A model generated the notes under the pieces. That model was not told the DNA's origin. It ran no database searches and saw only the letters and a program-made list of their open reading frames with translations. This document shows, piece after piece, positions 1 to 5,539 of a stretch of 5,821 nt of DNA. The stretch's first letter is position 1. Every line of letters begins with the position of its first letter. The position numbers and the translations under genes are program-made. Source of the DNA: Candidatus Omnitrophota bacterium (GTDB taxonomy: Bacteria > Omnitrophota > Gorgyraeia > Gygaellales > Profunditerraquicolaceae); contig JAQUQA010000083.1 of assembly GCA_028716305.1 (NCBI GenBank), positions 1 to 5,821 on the forward strand, given 5' to 3'.

Positions 1-2
1 CA

Positions 3-161
3 TCTCATTTTTACGGCAGAAAAAGAGAGTTTATCCATATCGAAAGATTGGCCAATCTGCATAAAATTCCGGCACACGGGTTTAAGGTAATTTGTTTTCC
101 TGTGCGGATTAAGGATACGGGAGCGGCCTGGGCCAGGGCAGTGGCTATCGTAGAAGCATAA
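3..161 (+). CDS. Putative cyclase / kynurenine-formamidase-like metal hydrolase, C-terminal end (partial)
   Basis: This reading frame is open from the left edge of the window and ends at TAA 159-161, giving 52 residues that end in RAVAIVEA. The segment FIHIERLANLHKIPAHGF, then a hydrophobic strand and RIKDTGAAWARAVAIV, matches by eye the C-terminal strand region of PF04199 proteins, which typically read IExLANLDxLPxxGF...LPLKIxGGTGxPxRAVAI. Members are Mn/Zn-dependent hydrolases such as kynurenine formamidase; others are named cyclases because they occur in aromatic polyketide clusters. The diagnostic HxGTHxDxPxH metal motif would be in the missing N-terminal part and cannot be checked. Next to an aromatase-like gene, the polyketide-cyclase reading is attractive, but that is inference. 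The frame is clear; the family call rests on a short stretch. Confidence 0.68.
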   Translation, partial: SHFYGRKREFIHIERLANLHKIPAHGFKVICFPVRIKDTGAAWARAVAIVEA

Positions 162-251
162 AGCTTAAAGCGCAAAGTTTAAACGTAAAGCTTTTAAGCG
201 TTTTATACTTTACACTTTAGTTTTGCGCTTTACGCTTTGAATTTTGCGCTT
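162..251. repeat. Intergenic cluster of AAAGCGCAAAG-type inverted repeats (copy 1)
   Basis: Almost the whole gap between the cyclase stop and the next ribosome binding site is built from degenerate A-rich words and their complements. AAGCGCAAA at 168-176 is complementary to TTTGCGCTT at both 222-230 and 243-251. CGTAAAGC at 184-191 is complementary to GCTTTACG at 227-234. The left half is A-rich and the right half T-rich, so the transcript could form a long imperfect hairpin around a loop near 192-210. TAGTTTTGCGCTTTA at 218-232 recurs exactly at 785-799 in the second cluster. The origin is unknown: candidates are a proliferated extragenic palindrome, a transcription attenuator, or a recombination-prone spacer. 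Confidence 0.8.
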
Positions 252-264
252 ACTTTACTAATAT

Positions 265-271
265 AGGAGGT
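265..271 (+). promoter_or_regulatory. Strong Shine-Dalgarno for the aromatase-like gene
   Basis: AGGAGGT lies 6 nt before the ATG at 278 and fixes that start. It sits just downstream of the repeat cluster, so the repeats end before the translation-initiation region and leave it intact. Confidence 0.85.
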
Positions 272-277
272 AATACC

Positions 278-724
278 ATGGGCCATACCTGCAACTCCAT
301 CATCATCAACGCACCCTATGATTTAATTTTCGACATCTCAAACGATATCCCGCGCTGGACAGAGCTTTTCGGCACAGAGTATAAAAAAGCCGAGGTAGTC
401 AAGAAAGAAGGTAATAAGATCACCTTTAAATTGACCGACGATGAAGACAACACCTGGCAGTCATGGCGCCTGTTGTTCAAGGATAAATTCTTTGCCTACG
501 CCGAAAAAGAAGAACCGAAGTTCCCCTTTAAATATATGAAGATCGTCTGGCTGTATACCCCGAAGCCCGAAGGGGTTGAAATGAGCTGGATCCAGCATTT
601 TGAAATGGATGAAAAGGCGAAGTTCAAGGACGAGCAGGTCGAAGGGTTCATTAATAAGCATTCCCAGGATAACTTGAAGATATTCAAGGAAGTTATTGAG
701 AAGGAAGCGAATAAACAAGCGTAA
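278..724 (+). CDS. SRPBCC-fold polyketide aromatase/cyclase-like protein
   Basis: This 148-residue protein has the length and motif order of single-domain aromatase/cyclases (the N-terminal domain of TcmN, WhiE ORFVI and relatives). These fold and aromatise poly-beta-ketone chains on the carrier protein. Visible landmarks are MGHTCNSIIINAP at 1-13, DLIFDISND at 15-23, WTELFGTEY at 27-35, W60/W63/R64 in the central strand, FPFKYMKIVW at 82-91, MSWIQHFEM at 102-110, and the C-terminal helix INKHSQDNLKIFKEVIE at 125-141. The nearest arginine to the catalytic Arg of TcmN-type enzymes is R64, about two positions off by eye. The cavity chemistry may therefore differ, or my alignment may be slightly wrong. 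A cyclase-family gene lies upstream and an exporter downstream. The alternative is a generic START-like ligand-binding protein, but the NSIxIxAPxDLIxDxxND...WxELF signature favours the aromatase subgroup. Confidence 0.8.
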   Translation: MGHTCNSIIINAPYDLIFDISNDIPRWTELFGTEYKKAEVVKKEGNKITFKLTDDEDNTWQSWRLLFKDKFFAYAEKEEPKFPFKYMKIVWLYTPKPEGVEMSWIQHFEMDEKAKFKDEQVEGFINKHSQDNLKIFKEVIEKEANKQA

Positions 725-810
725 AGCTAAAAGCGCAAAGCGTAAAACTATGGTGTAAAACGTAAAACTTTGCGCTTTGCGCTGTAGTTTTGCGCTTTAA
801 ACTTTGCGCT
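725..810. repeat. Intergenic cluster of AAAGCGCAAAG-type inverted repeats (copy 2)
   Basis: The repeat words fill the gap from the aromatase stop codon to within 4 nt of the next start codon. AGCGCAAAGCG at 732-742 and CGCTTTGCGCT at 773-783 form a perfect 11-bp inverted repeat. It can extend through a G-U pair (743/772) and three A-U pairs to a 15-bp stem with a loop of about 22 nt. A further TTTTGCGCTTTA (788-799) and CTTTGCGCT (802-810) follow. AAAGCGCAAAG (730-740) and TAGTTTTGCGCTTTA (785-799) are exact matches to parts of the first cluster. No U-tract follows the stem, so a standard intrinsic terminator is unlikely. Confidence 0.82.
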
Positions 811-814
811 GATT

Positions 815-1936
815 ATGAATAGATTGACATTTATCATCCTTTGCCTGGAAGGCGCGGTGCTTTCTTTTAGCGTGGCAGCCGCGGCGGCCCTGGTTCCTTC
901 GATCGCCAGGGATTTTGCTCTTTCCCAGTTTATTGTCGGCAGGATCATTTGGATCTATATGCTGCCTTATGGCCTGGCGGCGCTCGTCTATGGCCCGCTG
1001 GCGCGCAGCTTCGATGCCAAGAAGATAGAACTTATCTGTCTGTTTGGATTCTGTCTGGCCAGCCTGTTTGCCGGGTTATCCGGAGGTATCCGCATGCTTT
1101 TTGCCGCCAGGTTTTTTATGGGGGTCTTCGGTGCCTCGGTGGTCCCTTTAGCCCTGATCCTGATTGCCAGGCAGATGGGGGCCTCTGGGCGCGGCAAGTT
1201 CGTGGGGATCTTTTTCGGCGCTACTTTTGTGGCCTCGCTTACCGGCCTGATATTGAGCGCCGTGCTGGATTGGCGGTTAAACTTTATTATCCCGGCACTC
1301 TGCGGTTTCCTGCTCTTGCCGGTAATGTATTTTTACCTGCCCTCTTTTGAGCCGGAGAGAGGAAAGATCAGGATCAATTACCTGCGGGCGCTGAAAGATA
1401 AAACAGTAATTAATATTTTTTCCTATATATTTATCATCAGCCTGCTTTATCACGGGGTCCAGCAGTGGCTGGGGGTATATTTTTCCAGAGAGTTATTTTT
1501 GAACCAGTTCGCCATCAGTCTGTTGGTGACCCTGACCAGTTTAAGCGGAGTTTTCGGAGAAGTTGCCGGGGGATGGTTAGCCGACTCGCTGGGCAGGAGA
1601 AAGACAATCAATCTGGGGGTAGCCTTGATGGCTGCCGGCGTATTTTCCCTGGTTTTTAAAATGCCGGTTTTTGCCTTGGCGCTGGTGATGATCGCCTGGG
1701 GGGCGGGATGGACCTTTAACCACTGCGGGATCTCTACCGTGATCACGGATCTGCCCAAGGAATTCTTGAATGAAGCCGCAAGCCTAAACAGCAGCGTGCG
1801 TTTTATTTCCGGAGGGCTGGGCGTTTTTTTGGGCGGCCTGATCCTGCAAAGAAGTTTTATTCTGGGTTTCATTATATTTGCTCTGGCATTAATCTCATTA
1901 CTGATTGTTTCGAAAAAAATATCCAGTTCCGTATAA
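815..1936 (+). CDS. MFS transporter, probable efflux pump
   Basis: This 373-residue, strongly hydrophobic protein has about 12 predicted membrane helices and slightly less than the usual length of 390-420. Major facilitator landmarks are visible. A degenerate motif A lies in the loop after helix 2 (GPLARSFDAKK, 60-70). A motif-B-like R99-x3-G103 is in helix 4. WR at 153-154 follows helix 5. A clean second-half motif A, GGWLADSLGRRK (252-263, with D256), follows helix 8. Motif C (GP near the end of helix 5) is not evident, which weakens an assignment to the drug/proton antiporter subfamily, so the substrate is unknown. Its position between an aromatase-like gene and an SDR suggests product export. 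The gene has no recognisable ribosome binding site, because repeat sequence runs up to the ATG. An in-frame stop at 785-787 and the need for helix 1 support the chosen start. Confidence 0.92.
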   Translation: MNRLTFIILCLEGAVLSFSVAAAAALVPSIARDFALSQFIVGRIIWIYMLPYGLAALVYGPLARSFDAKKIELICLFGFCLASLFAGLSGGIRMLFAARFFMGVFGASVVPLALILIARQMGASGRGKFVGIFFGATFVASLTGLILSAVLDWRLNFIIPALCGFLLLPVMYFYLPSFEPERGKIRINYLRALKDKTVINIFSYIFIISLLYHGVQQWLGVYFSRELFLNQFAISLLVTLTSLSGVFGEVAGGWLADSLGRRKTINLGVALMAAGVFSLVFKMPVFALALVMIAWGAGWTFNHCGISTVITDLPKEFLNEAASLNSSVRFISGGLGVFLGGLILQRSFILGFIIFALALISLLIVSKKISSSV

Positions 1937-1947
1937 ATAAGCCATAG

Positions 1948-1953
1948 AGGAGG
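1948..1953 (+). promoter_or_regulatory. Shine-Dalgarno for the SDR gene
   Basis: AGGAGG within the longer GAGGAGGAG (1947-1955) lies 6 nt before the ATG at 1960. It fits in the 23-nt gap after the transporter stop codon, consistent with cotranscription from upstream. Confidence 0.85.
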
Positions 1954-1959
1954 AGTGAA

Positions 1960-2733
1960 ATGACTGATTTAAAAGGTAGATCGGCGATTGTTACCGGTGC
2001 CAGCCGGGGGATCGGCAAGGCCCTGGCCTGTACCGCGGCAAGCCTCGGGATAAACCTGGCCATAGCCGCGCGCCAGGAGGGCCCGCTAAAAGAAACCGCT
2101 AAAGAGATATCCGATAAATATAAGGTAAAGGTACTGCCGGTGCCTTGCGACGTCACGAAACTCAAGGACCTGGAGAACCTGGTTGACTCCGCCAAGCAGC
2201 AATTCGGAAAAATCGACATCCTGATCAATAATGCCGGGGTCTCCAGCCAGTATCCCTTTCCTCAGCAGCCACTGGAGGATTTTGAGAAACTTGTGCATAC
2301 CAACTACCTGGGTTATGTGCGCTTGATTCGCCTGGTGATTAATGATATGATAAAGAACAAATCCGGGGCGATCATCAACATGGTTTCCGGATCTACTCTC
2401 TGTGACCCTTTACCGCGGAATTTCATTGTTTACAGCTCTTTAAAAGTAGGCCTGCGCGCCTTTTCCAAAGCGCTATTTTGGGAATTGCGCGATCAGGGGA
2501 TCAAGGTGACTTCGCTTCTCCCGGGAGTTACCGATACGGATCTCACCGGAAAACTTCAGGAGGTTACCAGTGATACCTCCAGATTAATGAGTACCGAGGC
2601 AATCGAAAATGCGGTTAAGTTCGCCTTGACCGTTCCGGCAAATGTCTGCCCGCTGGAAATATCGGTGATTAATCAGCAGACTCCCTGGACTGCGCCGGTA
2701 ATTCCTTTTAAGCAGGACCATCCGGATAAATAG
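1960..2733 (+). CDS. Short-chain dehydrogenase/reductase (classical SDR, 3-oxoacyl-ACP-reductase-like)
   Basis: This 257-residue cytoplasmic oxidoreductase has every classical SDR signature. The nucleotide-binding TGASRGIG is at 12-19, R38 after the second strand (AAR) favours NADP(H), and CDV with D64 contacts the adenine. NNAG is at 90-93. The catalytic tetrad is N115, S143, Y158 and K162 in YSSLK, and PGVTDTDL (188-195) lies over the cofactor. Such enzymes reduce ketones or oxidise alcohols, and family members include FabG and the ketoreductases of aromatic polyketide pathways. The substrate cannot be read from sequence. The C-terminal tail (about 235-257, ending FKQDHPDK) is Pro/Gln-containing and may cover the active site. 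It follows the transporter by 23 nt and precedes the secreted-protein gene by 48 nt. A general stress or lipid SDR remains possible. Confidence 0.95.
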   Translation: MTDLKGRSAIVTGASRGIGKALACTAASLGINLAIAARQEGPLKETAKEISDKYKVKVLPVPCDVTKLKDLENLVDSAKQQFGKIDILINNAGVSSQYPFPQQPLEDFEKLVHTNYLGYVRLIRLVINDMIKNKSGAIINMVSGSTLCDPLPRNFIVYSSLKVGLRAFSKALFWELRDQGIKVTSLLPGVTDTDLTGKLQEVTSDTSRLMSTEAIENAVKFALTVPANVCPLEISVINQQTPWTAPVIPFKQDHPDK

Positions 2734-2770
2734 GCCGGGAAACGCAGTAAATTCAGCGAAAATTGAAAAA

Positions 2771-2778
2771 AGGAGGGG
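2771..2778 (+). promoter_or_regulatory. Shine-Dalgarno for the secreted beta-sandwich protein
   Basis: AGGAGGGG ends 3 nt before the ATG at 2782 (5 nt from the AGGAGG core). It fixes the start at the first residue of a clear signal peptide. The 48-nt gap upstream of this gene contains no recognisable promoter or terminator. Confidence 0.8.
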
Positions 2779-2781
2779 AAG

Positions 2782-3390
2782 ATGAGAACTTTGTTTTTGG
2801 TGGTTTGTCTGGTGTTTGGATTGATGTTTTCTTGTTTTGCCCAACAGAATGGTAATTTGGCCCTTGATAGTTTTGAGGTGGTGGTTTCCGGAGGCCCGGA
2901 AGGCACCGTTGATTTCGGGGCAGGAAACGGTTCCAATGTTACGGTTGAGGCCGCTACCGATATTGCGCATGGAGGAAAGCAGGCCTTAAAAGTGACTTAT
3001 GATGCCGTCTCCGGAGGTTATATTTTCGTGGCCAGGGGGTTTGACCTGGACGCGAAGAACACGGGATGGCTGGTCGAGCCCAAAGAGATCAGATGGAGAG
3101 ATTATCAGGGCGTAGCTTTTTATTGTTACGGCAGCAATTCCGGGACAAAATTCGCTTTTGACCTTTGCGATGACTCCAATGAATTATGGCGCTTTATCTT
3201 CGAGGACAATTTTACCGGATGGAAGAAAATCGAATGTCCCTTTAGCGGTTTTCAGGTTCGCACCGATTGGCAGGCCGATGACGCATTTAAGAACGACAAG
3301 CTGGATTTTCCGGTCAAGAGCTATCAGTTTGAACCTCTACCGGTGGCAGCCGGCACCATTTATTTTGACGACGTGGAGTTATTTAAGTAA
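2782..3390 (+). CDS. Secreted CBM11/CIA30-like beta-sandwich (carbohydrate-binding-like) protein
   Basis: This 202-residue protein starts with a Sec signal peptide (R2, hydrophobic core 4-17, likely cleavage after SCFA at residue 20). A Cys at 18 lacks a proper lipobox, so a lipoprotein is less likely. The mature part reads as one galactose-binding-like jelly roll. It starts with LALDSFEV (26-33), then HGGKQALKVTYD (63-74), a strand with GVAFYCYGSNSGTKFAFDL (110-128), WRFIFEDNFTGWKKIECPFSGF (136-157), and the closing GTIYFDDVEL (191-200). This order is characteristic of CBM11 and CIA30-type domains (DDFE..., GWK.IxIPFxxF..., FYLDDV). No catalytic domain is attached. Known relatives bind glucans or assist complex assembly; a periplasmic or surface ligand-binding role is inferred. 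Its link to the neighbouring metabolic enzymes is unclear. Confidence 0.72.
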   Translation: MRTLFLVVCLVFGLMFSCFAQQNGNLALDSFEVVVSGGPEGTVDFGAGNGSNVTVEAATDIAHGGKQALKVTYDAVSGGYIFVARGFDLDAKNTGWLVEPKEIRWRDYQGVAFYCYGSNSGTKFAFDLCDDSNELWRFIFEDNFTGWKKIECPFSGFQVRTDWQADDAFKNDKLDFPVKSYQFEPLPVAAGTIYFDDVELFK

Positions 3391-3395
3391 ACGGC

Positions 3396-3794
3396 ATGGA
3401 TAAACAAGATCAGAAAAGCCTGAAGCTCCGCTACCTGGTTTGGCTGTATAAGAATACCAAGGAAGCGCTGGATAAAACGGACCGAAAATTCACCCAGTTG
3501 GAAATTGACAGGTTTATTCTGAAAGAGCTAAAAAAAGCCTGTAAGGATAAAAGGTTCCTTCCGCAAGTCGCAGAGTTCGAGGAATATATCCGCGTCAAAG
3601 AAAAAGACGCGGCGAACTTGAAATATCCTTTCGGACAGCTGAATCCCGATTATTCCTTTTTGGCCCTCAAGCTGCGGGCGGTCGAAAAAGCCATTAGCGC
3701 GGAATTCGGCAGGGCGGTTTTGGCGCAGACCAAGGCTACCTACGAAAAAGAAATGCTTCGGCGGATAATGGAAGAACGGCAGGAAAAAAGATAG
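3396..3794 (+). CDS. Hypothetical small basic, mostly helical protein
   Basis: I do not recognise this 132-residue protein. It is rich in charged residues (about 31 Lys/Arg and 22 Asp/Glu, net positive), with one Cys and no signal peptide or membrane helix. The pattern suggests helices at about 8-27 (LKLRYLVWLYKNTKEALDK), 33-50, 54-70 and a long C-terminal helix (about 90-132) rich in Glu, Lys and Arg. A Pro/Gly-containing break, KYPFGQLNPDYSF, lies at 76-88. A cytoplasmic or nucleic-acid-associated role is possible but not shown. The ATG is 5 nt after the upstream stop and lacks a convincing Shine-Dalgarno, so translation is probably coupled to the secreted-protein gene. The next gene starts 6 nt after its stop. 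This tight placement, with normal codon use, supports a real gene. Confidence 0.75.
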   Translation: MDKQDQKSLKLRYLVWLYKNTKEALDKTDRKFTQLEIDRFILKELKKACKDKRFLPQVAEFEEYIRVKEKDAANLKYPFGQLNPDYSFLALKLRAVEKAISAEFGRAVLAQTKATYEKEMLRRIMEERQEKR

Positions 3795-3800
3795 CCCGGA

Positions 3801-4631
3801 ATGAAGATGAAGCCAGCCTTTGAATTCTTGCTGATATTCGTGCTGCTGGGGGCTTTTGTTTCCTACTTAAGGATTACCGAGAGGCGTCTGCTTTTTTATC
3901 CCGATCGTCATATAGATTTTACTCCCCGCCATATCGGGCTTGATTACCAGGAAGTTTTTTTGAAAACCAGCGATCAAGTGGATATCTTTGCCTGGTTTGT
4001 GCCTTGTGCCCAGGCGGAGTGGACGGTGCTTATCTGCCACGGCAATGCCGGCAATATCAGTCATCGTCTGGAAAAAATCAATTTTTTCCATAATCTGGGC
4101 TGTAATGTTTTGATCTTTGATTACCGGGGTTATGGCCTCAGCCAAGGGAAACCTTCGGAAAAGGGGTTTTACCGTGATGTCCGCTCGGCCTATAGCTATC
4201 TGGTAGAGAGGGGTGTTTCCCAGGAGAGGATTGTCGGTTTTGGAGAATCCGTGGGTGGGGCGGTGATCATCGATTTGGCCGTCGAACATAAGCTCGGGGC
4301 CTTGATCGTAGAAAGCACGTTTTCCGACTTCCGGGACATGGTGCGGTTGTTTTACCGTTACCTGCCGCATTGGCTCTTTTCCAGCCGCTTCGATTCTCTA
4401 TCGAAGGTCAAGCGGATCGATTGTCCGAAGCTGTTCATCCACAGCCGTAACGACGAAATTGTCCCTTACCAGCTGGGTAAGAAACTTTATGAAAGCGCCG
4501 CCTCGCCTAAAGAATTCCTGGAGGTCCGCGGCGGGCACAACAGCTGTTTTTTTGAGTCAGAGGAATTGTTAAAGCAACGGGTCGGAGAGTTTTTGACCGG
4601 CCTTTTAGGACAAAAAGATGCAAATAATTGA
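3801..4631 (+). CDS. Membrane-anchored alpha/beta hydrolase (Bem46/ABHD13-like)
   Basis: This 276-residue protein has an N-terminal membrane anchor (about 6-23) followed by RRLLFYPDR, a hallmark of the Bem46/ABHD13/ABHD17 branch of serine hydrolases. The oxyanion region is HGNAGN (80-85), then FDYRGYGLSQGKPSE (106-120). The nucleophile elbow is GESVGG (148-153, S150), the acid is D218 in SRNDEIVP, and the base is H246 in GGHN. The triad is complete, so the protein should be an active esterase, thioesterase or acyl hydrolase facing one side of the membrane. The substrate is unknown. ATG codons at 3801 and 3807 are both possible starts, and neither has a strong Shine-Dalgarno. The gene follows the hypothetical gene by 6 nt and overlaps the amidohydrolase by 14 nt, implying one operon. 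A housekeeping lipid-esterase role cannot be excluded. Confidence 0.9.
   Translation: MKMKPAFEFLLIFVLLGAFVSYLRITERRLLFYPDRHIDFTPRHIGLDYQEVFLKTSDQVDIFAWFVPCAQAEWTVLICHGNAGNISHRLEKINFFHNLGCNVLIFDYRGYGLSQGKPSEKGFYRDVRSAYSYLVERGVSQERIVGFGESVGGAVIIDLAVEHKLGALIVESTFSDFRDMVRLFYRYLPHWLFSSRFDSLSKVKRIDCPKLFIHSRNDEIVPYQLGKKLYESAASPKEFLEVRGGHNSCFFESEELLKQRVGEFLTGLLGQKDANN
4607..4610 (+). promoter_or_regulatory. Shine-Dalgarno inside the hydrolase gene for the overlapping amidohydrolase
   Basis: AGGA lies 7 nt before the ATG at 4618, inside the last codons of the alpha/beta hydrolase. With the 14-nt overlap (4618-4631), this points to translational coupling and supports 4618 as the true start, which places the metal-binding HxH at residues 7-9. 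Confidence 0.65.
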
Positions 4632-5532
4632 CAGTCATTGCCATTGGTTGCCTCAGGAAATAATCGCCAACGCGCATTTTTTCCATAAGGGCTGGGGCGA
4701 GATCGAGGCCCATCTGCAAATGATGGAAAAGTCCGGCATTTCTTCTTCGGTGCTTAGTTACCCTACTTCGGACGCGCACCTGAAACTGGGTAGTTTCAGC
4801 GAAGTGGCGCATATCTTTAACGATAATGTCTCTGGGGTGATCCGGCGTTACCCGAAGAAGTTCATCGGTGCCGCGGTTTTACCCGTAGACAATACCAGGG
4901 ATATGCTGGAAGAACTTAAGCGGGCCACCCAGGAGCTGGGGTTCCGGGCGGTCTCTTTGGCCTCCAGTTATAACGGCAAGTATCTCGACGACGGCATTTT
5001 TTTGCCGGTTTTGGAAGCCGCGGCAAAAAATAATATCCCGGTATTCGTGCACGCGCAGATCGTCAACCCGATCGGTTTTGAGCGGGTCGATGACCCGTTG
5101 CTCACCCCGGTAATCGAATATATCTTTGATATAACCACTTGTATCGGAAGGCTTTTAGTTTCCGGTATATTACGTGAATACCCCCAGGCTAAATTTATCT
5201 TTGCGAATTTTGGCGGAGCGATTCCTTTTTTGCAGCATCGTTTTGACGCGACCTACCAGATGCTCAGGGGGATCAATTTTGTCAAGGACCTGCAGGCCAA
5301 CCCTACGGAACTGTTAAAGAACATTTATGTCGATACCGGAGGGGACAGGGTCAGGACAAATTTTCTTCTGGCCCTGGAGCTTTTGGGCCCAGGGCATATC
5401 CTCTGGGGCAGCGACTGGCCGGCAAAAAAGGATGTTGCCGGATCAATCGCCGCGGTAAATGAATTAGAGATAAGCGAAAAAGATAAATCCGCGATCCTCG
5501 GAGGCAATTTAGCGGAAATTTTGGGTCTTTGA
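4618..5532 (+). CDS. Amidohydrolase-2 family metal enzyme (ACMSD / resorcylate-decarboxylase-like TIM barrel)
   Basis: This 304-residue protein spans a full PF04909 TIM barrel. The metal ligands of the family are recognisable: HCH with H7 and H9 at the end of strand 1, H145 in VFVHAQ, and D266 in WGSDWP (263-268). The family includes nonoxidative decarboxylases of aromatic or enol acids (ACMSD, gamma-resorcylate and isoorotate decarboxylases) and C-C or C-O hydrolases. The usual HxGG histidine, the catalytic base in ACMSD, is replaced: FANFGG at 195-200 has N197 (codon AAT at 5206-5208). Metal binding should survive, but the chemistry may be altered. As the last gene of the operon, it could decarboxylate or hydrolyse a product of the upstream enzymes; this is inference. 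The C-terminal ILGGNLAEILGL is typical of a complete enzyme. Confidence 0.9.
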   Translation: MQIIDSHCHWLPQEIIANAHFFHKGWGEIEAHLQMMEKSGISSSVLSYPTSDAHLKLGSFSEVAHIFNDNVSGVIRRYPKKFIGAAVLPVDNTRDMLEELKRATQELGFRAVSLASSYNGKYLDDGIFLPVLEAAAKNNIPVFVHAQIVNPIGFERVDDPLLTPVIEYIFDITTCIGRLLVSGILREYPQAKFIFANFGGAIPFLQHRFDATYQMLRGINFVKDLQANPTELLKNIYVDTGGDRVRTNFLLALELLGPGHILWGSDWPAKKDVAGSIAAVNELEISEKDKSAILGGNLAEILGL

Positions 5533-5539
5533 TAGCTTA

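Noticed and set aside
204..209. TATACT as a -10 box for the aromatase gene
   Set aside because: No -35-like hexamer lies at a suitable distance (181-187 is AAACGTA), and the motif sits in low-complexity repeat sequence where such matches are expected by chance.
162..810. CRISPR array suggested by the recurrent short words
   Set aside because: The words are degenerate, occur in both orientations, and are irregularly spaced without unique spacers of constant length. A protein gene lies between the clusters.
949..1350. 133-codon frame overlapping the transporter on the same strand
   Set aside because: It is a shadow frame within a well-supported MFS gene. The product is Arg/Pro/Gly-rich with no recognisable family.
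2798..2844. Lipoprotein signal with Cys 18 of the secreted protein as the acylation site
   Set aside because: The residues before Cys (M-F-S) do not fit a lipobox. Cleavage after A20 by signal peptidase I is more plausible.
3867..4370. 167-codon antisense frame opposite the alpha/beta hydrolase
   Set aside because: The sense strand has a complete catalytic triad and family motifs. The antisense product shows no motif, and no ribosome site or separate promoter is evident.
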